Positions 1 to 6,025 of a stretch of DNA of 8,567 nt are shown piece after piece. The notes under the pieces are model-generated. The model was not told the origin of the DNA. It made no database searches and saw only the letters and a list, made by a program, of their open reading frames with translations. This DNA comes from an uncultured Clostridia bacterium (GTDB taxonomy: Bacteria; Bacillota_A; Clostridia; Oscillospirales; Oscillospiraceae). The stretch spans positions 1 to 8,567 of the forward strand of contig CASEPH010000267.1 of assembly GCA_949289625.1 (NCBI GenBank), read 5' to 3'. The translations under genes were made by a program, and so were the position numbers. Each line of letters opens with the position of its first letter. The stretch's first letter is position 1.

Positions 1-3
1 GTA

Positions 4-32
4 TTGACAAACTCTTTTATTTTCGCTATAAA
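4..32 (+). promoter_or_regulatory. Promoter of the tRNA-Val gene
   Basis: A perfect -35 hexamer TTGACA (4-9) is followed after exactly 17 bp by TATAAA (27-32), one base off the TATAAT consensus. The predicted start of transcription is near 39-41, a few bases before the mature tRNA 5' end at 47. Elements and spacing are seen directly; the use as a vegetative sigma-factor promoter follows from known consensus. Confidence 0.85.
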
Positions 33-46
33 AAACCATGCTGATC

Positions 47-122
47 GGACGATTAGCTAAGCTGGAAGAGCAACCGCTTGACGTGCGGGAGGACACAGGT
101 TCAAGTCCTGTATCGTCCACCA
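47..122 (+). tRNA. tRNA-Val (anticodon GAC)
   Basis: The 76-nt cloverleaf folds by hand. The acceptor stem 47-53/112-118 has seven Watson-Crick pairs, the discriminator is A119 and CCA is encoded at 120-122. The D arm is 56-59/68-71 with A14, G18, G19 and A21 in place. The anticodon stem is 73-77/85-89 with loop TTGACGT, giving anticodon GAC at 80-82 (valine codons GUC/GUU). The variable loop has five bases, and the T arm 95-99/107-111 has loop TTCAAGT. Two non-Watson-Crick positions are visible, A13-G22 in the D stem and A27-G43 at the top of the anticodon stem. Neither should stop folding, but they make this copy slightly less regular than a typical clostridial tRNA-Val. It has its own promoter and terminator, so it is a single-gene unit independent of the operon downstream. 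Confidence 0.93.
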
Positions 123-130
123 AACATAAA

Positions 131-167
131 CCCTGGAATCGTAGAGATTCCAGGGTTTTTTATTTTT
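131..167 (+). terminator. Intrinsic terminator of the tRNA-Val unit
   Basis: A perfect 10-bp stem (CCCTGGAATC at 131-140, GATTCCAGGG at 146-155) with a 5-nt loop is followed directly by a T-rich run (156-167). It begins 8 nt after the tRNA CCA end. This is a classic Rho-independent terminator. Confidence 0.95.
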
Positions 168-206
168 GAGTCGCGGAGTCCTGTCGGGCACCGCGGCTCA
201 TTTTTT
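168..206 (+). terminator. Possible second (tandem) terminator
   Basis: GAGTCGCGG (168-176) pairs with CCGCGGCTC (191-199), nine pairs including one G-T, around a 14-nt loop, and is followed by ATTTTTT (200-206). It starts directly after the first terminator and looks like a back-up terminator for read-through from the tRNA unit. The rather large loop makes the call less certain than the first. Confidence 0.45.
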
Positions 207-662
207 CAGCAGGAGACCACGGACAGATATACTAATGTTGTCATATCCTGCTCTGAGCATGATATTGCAGATTGTCTGTTCTCTCCAAGTGCAGTCTGTT
301 GAAAGAATTTCTCTCACTCTACTCTAACCTCCAGGCGTAAAGTCTTACGGTCCCCGCATCTTTTGAGACTATGGCCATTCCACACTGGTTTATAGATTTT
401 ATTGCAGGCTCTGACGGCAGGCAGTGATCTGATCAACATACTTCCAAGTTTGACTCATCCACACCCAGAGGTACGCAGGATGCCAGAGACAACCGGCTCA
501 GAACTTCCCCGCTCTCTCCATAGTGCTGCACCCACTTATACTTCTGTAGCAAAGCTGAATCCCGCCATTGGAGCCGTGCAGAACACGGTGATTCCAATCT
601 GACATATGAGCATCCTATGTTCAGAAATAAGGACCAGGCAGGAGCAGAGGATGGAGCAAAGC
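207..662. other. Gene-poor spacer, no convincing coding sequence
   Basis: This stretch lies between the tRNA unit and the operon control region. Only short open frames occur on either strand. None has a ribosome binding site at a sensible distance, and none of the peptides resembles a family I know. The base composition is mixed and less GC-rich than the operon. I see no CRISPR repeats, no recognisable riboswitch core and no terminal inverted repeats. A fragment of a decayed gene is possible, particularly on the - strand around 430-600, but I cannot name it. A 10-base match to the operator core at 384-393 is described as a separate finding. Confidence 0.6.
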
Positions 663-692
663 GCAAGATAATAAACTGGTTTATTATCTTGC
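663..692. promoter_or_regulatory. Distal operator (long palindrome) for the LacI-family regulator
   Basis: The 30-bp palindrome has 14-bp perfect arms (663-676 and 679-692) around a central TG at 677-678. Its core TAAACTGGTTTA (672-683) is the exact reverse complement of the core of the proximal site at 815-826. No T-tract follows, so a terminator is unlikely. LacI-family operators are palindromes of this kind, often AAACCGGTTT or AAACGTTT at the centre. The match between two copies upstream of a LacI-family gene is the evidence for function. Its centre is about 133 bp upstream of the likely transcription start, suitable for an auxiliary operator. Confidence 0.75.
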
Positions 693-770
693 CGAACCAG
701 AATAAATAACAAATTTTATCTTTGTTTACTGACAAATAGAACAAAAATATCGCATATATAAATTAAATTA

Positions 771-804
771 TTGATTTAAATTACAATAAGTGCTAAGGTA
801 TATT
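771..804 (+). promoter_or_regulatory. Probable operon promoter
   Basis: The best -10 is TATATT (799-804), with a weak -35 TTTAAA (775-780) at 18 bp. An alternative is TAAGGT (794-799) preceded by TGC (extended -10) with TTGATT (771-776) at 17 bp. Either places the start of transcription near 806-812, at or just before the proximal operator and about 35-40 nt before the regulator's start codon. The surrounding sequence is strongly AT-rich. The exact hexamers are uncertain; that a promoter lies here is inferred from the position of the operator and of the first gene. Confidence 0.5.
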
Positions 805-813
805 TGAAATTAG

Positions 814-826
814 ATAAACCAGTTTA
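814..826. promoter_or_regulatory. Proximal operator for the LacI-family regulator
   Basis: ATAAACCAGTTTA contains the palindromic core TAAACCAGTTTA (815-826), the exact reverse complement of the core of the distal palindrome at 672-683; 13 bases match in all. It lies directly downstream of the predicted -10 box and overlaps or follows the transcription start, the position expected for a repressing operator. The shared sequence is seen directly; binding by the adjacent regulator is inference. Confidence 0.78.
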
Positions 827-845
827 GTAAAAGGGGTGAGCTTGC

Positions 846-1868
846 GTGACCATCAATGATATTGCCCGCATGGCCGGTGTTTCCAAGGGTACGGTGTCCC
901 GCGTAATCAATAATAACCCCAGAGGGGTATCTGAGGAGACCAGAAGACACATTCTGGAGATCATTGAGCGGGTTGGCTATGTACCCAATCGGATGGCCGG
1001 GAGCATCACGCTGGCGCGGACCAGGATGTTGGGTTTGATTATCCCTGATATCCAGAATATGTTTTTCCCCCAGATGGTGCGGGGAGCGGAGGACTGTGCC
1101 ATGGAAAATGGCTATACCCTGTTTCTATGTAACTCCGACTCCAACATTCAGAAGGAACAGCAGTATCTGCGGGCCTTTATTGAAAAACGGGTGGACGGAA
1201 TCCTGATCAACACCTGTGGTCAGAGCATGGAAGAGGGACTGCGCCGTTCTATTCAGAAAAGCAACATTCCAGTGGTCCTGCTAGACCGCCGCTCCAAGGA
1301 TTTTCCCAGGGCACCAGGTATTTACGTGGACAATGAGGAGGGCGCCTATACCGGTACCTGTCATCTTTTAGAAAACGGATGCACCCGCATCTGTTTTCTG
1401 GGCGGTCCTGAAGGGGTAAACACCACCTCTGAACGTTTGCGGGGATATCAGCAAGCACTGAAGGAGTCGGGAATTCCTTTCCGTCCGGAGTATGTTTTCT
1501 ACGGTCCGTACAGCACTTCGTCAGGATACGAACGAATGACAGAAGTGTTGGAACGAAAACTAGAAGTAGATGCCGTATTTGCCGGTGCGGACATGATTGC
1601 GTTGGGAGCATTGCGGGCACTGCGTGAACATCATGTGGCAGTGCCGGAGCAGATCAGTGTGCTGGGCTTTGATGATATCGCGATCAGCGCAGACGTAAGT
1701 CCTTCTTTGACTACCATGGCGCAGCCGATTTATGAGATCGGATACCGGGCGGTGGAGAAGCTGTTGGCTCAGATCCGCCGGGAACCTGGCTGTGACAAGA
1801 GCGAGTGGATGCACACCACTCTGGTGCTCCGGGAGAGTACCAGAAGAAGACAAGGGGTTGCAAAATGA
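846..1868 (+). CDS. LacI-family transcriptional regulator, probable repressor of the ribose/nucleoside operon
   Basis: This 340-residue protein has the usual LacI/GalR length and layout. Residues 2-49 form the helix-turn-helix headpiece (INDIARMAGVSKGTVSRVINN, recognition helix about 13-23). A hinge follows at about 48-56, then a periplasmic-binding-protein-like ligand core from about 60 to the end, with LGLIIPDIQNMFFP, SERLRGY (195-201), SVLGFDDIA (271-279) and SLTTMAQP (287-294). The start is GTG at 846, supported by AAGGGGTG (831-838) seven bases upstream; no in-frame ATG fits better. The gene opens the operon and its stop overlaps the ribokinase start (ATGA, 1865-1868), so it is probably autoregulated through the two operators upstream. 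The effector is unknown; ribose or a phosphorylated ribose is a reasonable guess from its neighbours. An oddity is Ile54 at the hinge position where LacI (Leu56) and PurR (Leu54) have leucine. Confidence 0.95.
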   Translation: MTINDIARMAGVSKGTVSRVINNNPRGVSEETRRHILEIIERVGYVPNRMAGSITLARTRMLGLIIPDIQNMFFPQMVRGAEDCAMENGYTLFLCNSDSNIQKEQQYLRAFIEKRVDGILINTCGQSMEEGLRRSIQKSNIPVVLLDRRSKDFPRAPGIYVDNEEGAYTGTCHLLENGCTRICFLGGPEGVNTTSERLRGYQQALKESGIPFRPEYVFYGPYSTSSGYERMTEVLERKLEVDAVFAGADMIALGALRALREHHVAVPEQISVLGFDDIAISADVSPSLTTMAQPIYEIGYRAVEKLLAQIRREPGCDKSEWMHTTLVLRESTRRRQGVAK

Positions 1869-2803
1869 AGCGGGTATTAGTGGTCGGTAGTCTCAACATG
1901 GACCTTGTGGTAGACGTGGAACATCTGCCGTTGGTGGGGGAAACCGTATTGGGAAACCGGTACTGGAAAAGCCCTGGAGGAAAGGGCGCCAACCAAGCTT
2001 ATGCCGCCGGTCGGGCGGGGGCGGATGTGGCCATGCTCGGCTGCGTGGGAGAAGACCTCTATGGAACGACGATGCTGGAAAAGCTGACGGAAGCAGGGGT
2101 CCGGAAAGATGCGGTGCGCCGAGAAAAACAGCATCCGACCGGCACGGCGTTTGTTCTGCGGGAAACAAGCGGTGCTAATAGCATCATTGTGATCTCAGGC
2201 GCCAACTGGAGATGTACCCCGGCCTATTTGGCGGAGTATCGTGATTACTTTGCCTGGGCAGACTGCGTCCTCTGTCAGTTGGAGATCCCGCTGGAGAGCG
2301 TCTGTGCCGCGGTTCATCAGGCCAAAGAGCTGGGAAAAACAGTGCTGTTGAATCCCGCTCCAGCCTGTCCAGATCTTCCCGGGAGCCTGTTCCCGCAGAT
2401 CGACGTCATAACGCCCAACGAGACAGAACTTGCAGCACTCACCGGCGGTCCCACAGGAACCCTGGAGGAGATCGCAGACAGCGCTCAGCGTCTGAAGAAA
2501 ACAGGCGTGGGCAGCGTAGTGGTAACAATGGGCGCCAGGGGTGCGCTACTGGTGCAAAAGGACCGGACCGTACATATTCCGGGCAATCATGTGGACTGCG
2601 TGGATACGACAGGCGCGGGAGATTGTTTCAATGGGGTGCTGGCGGCGGAACTGGCAGCGGGAACACCGCTGGAACAGGCTGTGCACATCGCCAATGCGGC
2701 CGCCTCCCTGAGCGTGACCCGGCATGGCGCCCTTCAGTCCATGCCGGACAGAGAAGAGATTACGATGTGGCTGCGGACGCCGGAGGGGCAGAAAAGAGGA
2801 TGA
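1865..2803 (+). CDS. rbsK: Ribokinase (PfkB family)
   Basis: Cytosolic kinase of 312 residues that phosphorylates D-ribose with ATP to ribose 5-phosphate, feeding the pentose phosphate pathway. The PfkB/ribokinase signatures are all present: GSLNMDLV (8-15) with sugar-binding N11 and D13, SPGGKGANQA (36-45), the QLEIP segment (138-142), NPAPA (163-167), TPNETE (183-188), and DTTGAGD (247-253) with the expected catalytic base D253. The C-terminal SVTRHGA segment (283-289) is typical of true ribokinases rather than fructokinases. The start is ATG 1865, which overlaps the regulator stop by four bases and has AAGGGG (1852-1857) upstream; the open frame reaches 60 bases further upstream, but that part lies inside the regulator gene. 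Its place next to a nucleoside hydrolase suggests that its ribose comes from cleaved ribosides. No key residue is missing. Confidence 0.95.
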   Translation: MKRVLVVGSLNMDLVVDVEHLPLVGETVLGNRYWKSPGGKGANQAYAAGRAGADVAMLGCVGEDLYGTTMLEKLTEAGVRKDAVRREKQHPTGTAFVLRETSGANSIIVISGANWRCTPAYLAEYRDYFAWADCVLCQLEIPLESVCAAVHQAKELGKTVLLNPAPACPDLPGSLFPQIDVITPNETELAALTGGPTGTLEEIADSAQRLKKTGVGSVVVTMGARGALLVQKDRTVHIPGNHVDCVDTTGAGDCFNGVLAAELAAGTPLEQAVHIANAAASLSVTRHGALQSMPDREEITMWLRTPEGQKRG

Positions 2804-2805
2804 GT

Positions 2806-3759
2806 ATGGAACGGATCATTTTAGATACGGACATCGGGACAGACGTGGACGACGTTATGGCGGTGGCGCTGGCCGTCCTCTCTCCCGAGCTGAAAGTAGA
2901 GGGAATCACAACGGTCTACGGAGACGTGGACCTGCGGTCCAGAATGGTGGTCAAGGTTCTGCAGCTGCTGGGGCGCAGCGACATCCCGGTTATGGCCGGA
3001 TCCAGGGATGTACTGCTGCGCAACCGGGAGATCTGGTGGCTGGGCCACGAGGGCGAGGGACTGCTGAGCGAGGCGGATGAGGGCCTTACCTATGACAGCA
3101 GGCACGCGGTGGACTTTATCATTGATACGGTAATGTCCAACCCCGGAGAGATCACGCTCATCGGCATTGGCCCCTTTACCAACTTCGCCATCGCCCTGGC
3201 CCGGGAACCCCGGATCGCACAGGAGGTAAAGCAGATTATCATTATGGGCGGAAGCGCCCGCCTGGGGTGCAATGGCGCGGAGCTGGAATATGCCGACCAC
3301 AACGTAAGCCGGGACCCGGAGTCGGCAGCCCTTCTGTTCCGGAGCGGGGCGCCCATTGTCATGTGTGGGTATGACGTAACCCGTCAGGTACTGGTGGGTG
3401 AGACGCAGATCCGTCAGCTGGAGCAGAGCGGCGGGGAACTGAATCTGGCCATGGCCCGTATGATGCGCATTTGGTTCCGGTACTGGAAGCGGGACTATAC
3501 CGCTATGAACGATCCTCTGTGTGTGGCTCTGGCCTTTGATCCTACGTTCTGTCGGGGGCCCCTGATGAATGTGGAAGTGATGTATGATCACCGCCATCCT
3601 ACAGGCCACACCATCTGTACACTGCCCCGCACACCCTGGACACCGCCGGAACTGCTGGATAAGGAGGTACAGCCTCCCAAAACAAAGGTATGCTTGGAAG
3701 TGGACAGCCAGCGCTTTCTAAACCTGATGATGACCCGCATCTGTGATGCTGCTATGTAA
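2806..3759 (+). CDS. Nucleoside hydrolase (inosine-uridine preferring family)
   Basis: Predicted cytosolic N-ribohydrolase of 317 residues that splits a ribonucleoside into base and ribose. It carries the calcium-binding N-terminal motif ILDTDIGTDVDD (5-16), the VYGDVDLRSR and LLGRSDIPVMAG segments (38-66), a GHEGEGL loop (80-86), LIGIGPFTN (118-126), IIMGG (145-149), ADHNVSRDPES (163-173, in place of the classical AEFN-xxx-DPE) and GYDVTRQ (188-194). MNDPLCVA (234-241) stands where classical members have HDPLAVA. ATG 2806 is preferred because GAGG (2796-2799) lies six bases before it. ATG 2800 would overlap the ribokinase stop and leave no room for that site; it would add only two residues. 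Base specificity cannot be read. The missing histidine at N235 may change substrate range or mechanism. Confidence 0.92.
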   Translation: MERIILDTDIGTDVDDVMAVALAVLSPELKVEGITTVYGDVDLRSRMVVKVLQLLGRSDIPVMAGSRDVLLRNREIWWLGHEGEGLLSEADEGLTYDSRHAVDFIIDTVMSNPGEITLIGIGPFTNFAIALAREPRIAQEVKQIIIMGGSARLGCNGAELEYADHNVSRDPESAALLFRSGAPIVMCGYDVTRQVLVGETQIRQLEQSGGELNLAMARMMRIWFRYWKRDYTAMNDPLCVALAFDPTFCRGPLMNVEVMYDHRHPTGHTICTLPRTPWTPPELLDKEVQPPKTKVCLEVDSQRFLNLMMTRICDAAM

Positions 3760-3785
3760 AAAACAATAAAAAGGAGGACTCGCAA

Positions 3786-5087
3786 ATGAAATGGAAGAAT
3801 CTTCTTGCTCTGACACTGGTCTCCGGCCTGGCGCTCTCCCTAGCTGCCTGCACATCAGGCCAGCCTTCCGAGGGACAGGCAACGGGTGCGGGCGGAACGG
3901 AAACGCTGAATGTGCTTATTGTGTCTGATCTGGAACCTCTGGAACCCGTATTCCAGAAATTCGGCGAGGAAAACGGAATCACCATCAACGTGGAATCAGT
4001 TCCTTACGCAGAGATTTTTGACACCATCGAGGTACGTCTGGGCGCAGGTGAGTCCTCGGTGGATGTGCTGGTGGCGGATGCGCCGCTGATCACAAACTAC
4101 ACCGCAAAGAACTATCTGTGCAGCATCAGCGACTATGTATCGGCCGACTCGCTGGAGCGGATCACAGAGGCCTCCCTGGCCGGAGGAACGGTTGACGGTC
4201 AGGTGGTCGCACTCCCGCTGTACAGCAGCTGTGTAAACCTTTACTACAACAAGGACCTGTTCGATGAAAAAAATCTGGAATATCCCAGTATTGATCCGGA
4301 GCAGCGCCTGACCTGGGAGCAGGTGGTGGACCTCGCCCAGCAGCTGACGTATGTCAACGACGCCGGTACTCAGATCTACGGCCTGACCTTTGAGCAGATC
4401 GACACGCCCTATCAGCTTCTGCCTTTGTCCCAGAGCCTGGGGGCCGATCAGTATATCAGCGACGACCAGACCTCGGTAGACGGATATACCAACGCCGACG
4501 AAGTGGTGCAAGCCTGTCAGTTCTATTACGACACCTTTAACACCTGGAACATCAGCCCCAAGATCGACGGCTCCGAGTCCACTGGTTATTTTACAGCCGG
4601 CCAGGTGGCCATGTTCGTGGGCGGCTCCTGGCAGATTGCCTCCATGGAGGACGCTGGTATGAACTGGGGCGTGGCACCCCATCCCTACTTTGAAGGCGGA
4701 CAGGCCGTGACACCTACCGGCAGCTGGTATATGGGCGTTTCCAACTACTCCAACAACAAGGAGATGGCGGCCAAGTTCGTGGAGTGGCTGACCACCGACG
4801 ATGAGGTCTGTCAGGAGACCTATGACATTATGCAGAACCTGCCCTGCAACCTGTCTGTGCTGCAGGGGATCGAGGATGATCCTGCCAACGAGGGAACCGT
4901 GGCAGCTCTGAATGTCTATGAGGCAATGAACACCGCTGTGGCCCGTCCCCAGATGGTGGGATATGAGGAATGGCAGTCCGTGATGCAGGAGACCTACAGC
5001 GACATTAAGAACGGAGCCGATCCCAAGACCGCCCTGGATGAGGCAGTGGTAGAGATCGACAGTCTGATCGCAAAGTATCAGCAGTAA
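3786..5087 (+). CDS. ABC transporter solute-binding lipoprotein (CUT1 / SBP_bac_1 type)
   Basis: This 433-residue extracytoplasmic receptor should capture the substrate at the outer membrane face and hand it to the two permeases encoded downstream. Residues 1-22 form a lipoprotein signal peptide: positive MKWK, a hydrophobic stretch, and lipobox LAAC with the lipidated cysteine at 22. A Ser/Gly-rich linker follows to about 39. The mature domain has the layout of family 1 binding proteins, including YYNKDLFDE (153-161), LTWEQVVDLAQ (175-185), FTAGQVAMFVGGSW (269-282) and TPTGSWYMGVSN (309-320). AAGGAGG (3771-3777) eight bases upstream of the ATG is a near-perfect ribosome binding site, stronger than those of most operon neighbours. 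It suits a protein needed in excess over the permeases, as does the hairpin just downstream. The ligand is not identifiable; the neighbours suggest a ribose-containing compound, although this family usually binds oligosaccharides or polyols. Confidence 0.92.
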   Translation: MKWKNLLALTLVSGLALSLAACTSGQPSEGQATGAGGTETLNVLIVSDLEPLEPVFQKFGEENGITINVESVPYAEIFDTIEVRLGAGESSVDVLVADAPLITNYTAKNYLCSISDYVSADSLERITEASLAGGTVDGQVVALPLYSSCVNLYYNKDLFDEKNLEYPSIDPEQRLTWEQVVDLAQQLTYVNDAGTQIYGLTFEQIDTPYQLLPLSQSLGADQYISDDQTSVDGYTNADEVVQACQFYYDTFNTWNISPKIDGSESTGYFTAGQVAMFVGGSWQIASMEDAGMNWGVAPHPYFEGGQAVTPTGSWYMGVSNYSNNKEMAAKFVEWLTTDDEVCQETYDIMQNLPCNLSVLQGIEDDPANEGTVAALNVYEAMNTAVARPQMVGYEEWQSVMQETYSDIKNGADPKTALDEAVVEIDSLIAKYQQ

Positions 5088-5102
5088 AAGGAATATAGGC
5101 CG

Positions 5103-5137
5103 GGCAGGGGAGAACGCCGGAGCGGATCTCCCCTGCC
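5103..5137 (+). promoter_or_regulatory. Intercistronic hairpin between binding-protein and permease genes
   Basis: A perfect 11-bp inverted repeat (GGCAGGGGAGA at 5103-5113, TCTCCCCTGCC at 5127-5137) closes a 13-nt loop that can form a further short CGC/GCG stem (5115-5117/5122-5124). It sits 15 nt after the binding-protein stop and ends 8 nt before the permease ribosome binding site. Only TCTTT follows, so it is at most a weak terminator. Hairpins at this place in sugar ABC operons commonly protect the upstream message from 3' decay or terminate part of transcription, raising receptor over permease. That role is inferred here. Confidence 0.75.
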
Positions 5138-5159
5138 TCTTTAGAGAGGTGGGTGTAGT

Positions 5160-6020
5160 ATGAAAAAGCAATATCCTGTGGTTGCGGCCTTCCTTGTCCC
5201 GGCCATGGCGCTTCTAATCATTTTCAAGGTTTATCCGATCTTTCTGAGTTTTTATGACAGCCTGTTTTCCTACTCTTTTGTAAATAAGCAGACCCTGTTT
5301 TCCGGGCTGGAAAACTATCTTCAGGTCTTGCAGGATCCATCCTTTCAGAATTCTCTGAAGGTGACCCTCCTCTTCAACGTGGTGGTAAACCCCATCCAGG
5401 TGGTACTGTCTTTTGGCCTTGCCCTGCTGCTGATGGTAAAGCTGAAGGGACAGCGGGTCTTCCGAACCATTCACCTGATCCCCATTACGGTTTCCTTTAC
5501 CATTGCCTGCACCCTGTGGGGTGTGCTGCTCAGTCCAGAGCAGGGACTGATGAATTCCATTTTAAATCTCTTTGGGATTCCCAATCAGAGCTTTTTGAAC
5601 GACAGTAAGCAGGCTCTGGGATGGGTCATGGTGCTGGCAACCTGGAAGGGGTTGGGCTATTGGGCTCTGTTTTTCATCACCGGACTGGAAGAGGTGCCCC
5701 CCTCCCTCTATGAGGCGGCTTCTCTGGACGGAGCGGGATACTGGCAGAGCCTGCGCTATGTGACTATGCCTCAGATGAAACGGACGTTTAAATTTGTCAT
5801 CGTATCAGACACCATCTCCAACTTCATCCTATTTGTGCCGGCCTATGTATTGACCGGCGGCGGCCCGGAGGGCGCCACGGATCTGTTGATGTACCGCATC
5901 TACCGGACGGCGTATAAGTATTCCGATGTCAATCAGGCCTCCGCCATGATCGTAATTCTGCTGGTTTTGCTGGCGGTGATCGTGGGGCTGGAGAGTTATC
6001 TTCTGCGGGAAAAGGAGTGA
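5160..6020 (+). CDS. CUT1-type ABC transporter permease, first subunit (MalF-like)
   Basis: This 286-residue integral membrane protein should form half of the import channel. The first transmembrane helix (about 7-32) contains a PAMALLIIFKVYPIFLS stretch typical of the MalF/UgpA side of CUT1 importers. Further hydrophobic segments lie near 64-94, 101-123, 152-174, 212-230 and 262-280. The cytoplasmic EAA loop that docks the ATPase is clear at 185-207 (EAASLDGAGYWQSLRYVTMP), and LTGGGP (231-236) is the usual MalF-side motif. The start is ATG 5160 with GAGGTGG (5146-5152) seven bases upstream. It pairs with the permease encoded five bases after its stop. No ATP-binding subunit is encoded in the operon, as is common for Firmicute CUT1 systems that share an MsmX-like ATPase. 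Confidence 0.94.
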   Translation: MKKQYPVVAAFLVPAMALLIIFKVYPIFLSFYDSLFSYSFVNKQTLFSGLENYLQVLQDPSFQNSLKVTLLFNVVVNPIQVVLSFGLALLLMVKLKGQRVFRTIHLIPITVSFTIACTLWGVLLSPEQGLMNSILNLFGIPNQSFLNDSKQALGWVMVLATWKGLGYWALFFITGLEEVPPSLYEAASLDGAGYWQSLRYVTMPQMKRTFKFVIVSDTISNFILFVPAYVLTGGGPEGATDLLMYRIYRTAYKYSDVNQASAMIVILLVLLAVIVGLESYLLREKE

Positions 6021-6025
6021 GGAAT

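Noticed and set aside
177..184. AGTCCTGT repeated from the tRNA T-arm (104-111), as a possible attachment-site remnant
   Set aside because: Only eight bases match and the flanking sequence diverges at once; too short to support an att site.
78..302. A 74-codon open frame starting inside the tRNA gene
   Set aside because: It overlaps the tRNA and its terminator, so it cannot be a normal gene.
433..744. A 103-codon open frame on the - strand across the spacer and distal operator
   Set aside because: It has no family resemblance, runs through the operator palindrome and AT-rich control region, and lacks a convincing ribosome binding site. A decayed gene fragment remains possible but unsupported.
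720..840. A catabolite-responsive (cre) site for CcpA near the promoter
   Set aside because: I searched for the WTGNAANCGNWNNCW pattern. The closest stretch (803-820) lacks the central CG, so there is no support.
3996..5171. A 391-codon open frame on the - strand
   Set aside because: It is fully antisense to the binding-protein gene, which has a signal peptide, lipobox, strong ribosome binding site and family motifs. The antisense peptide has none of these.
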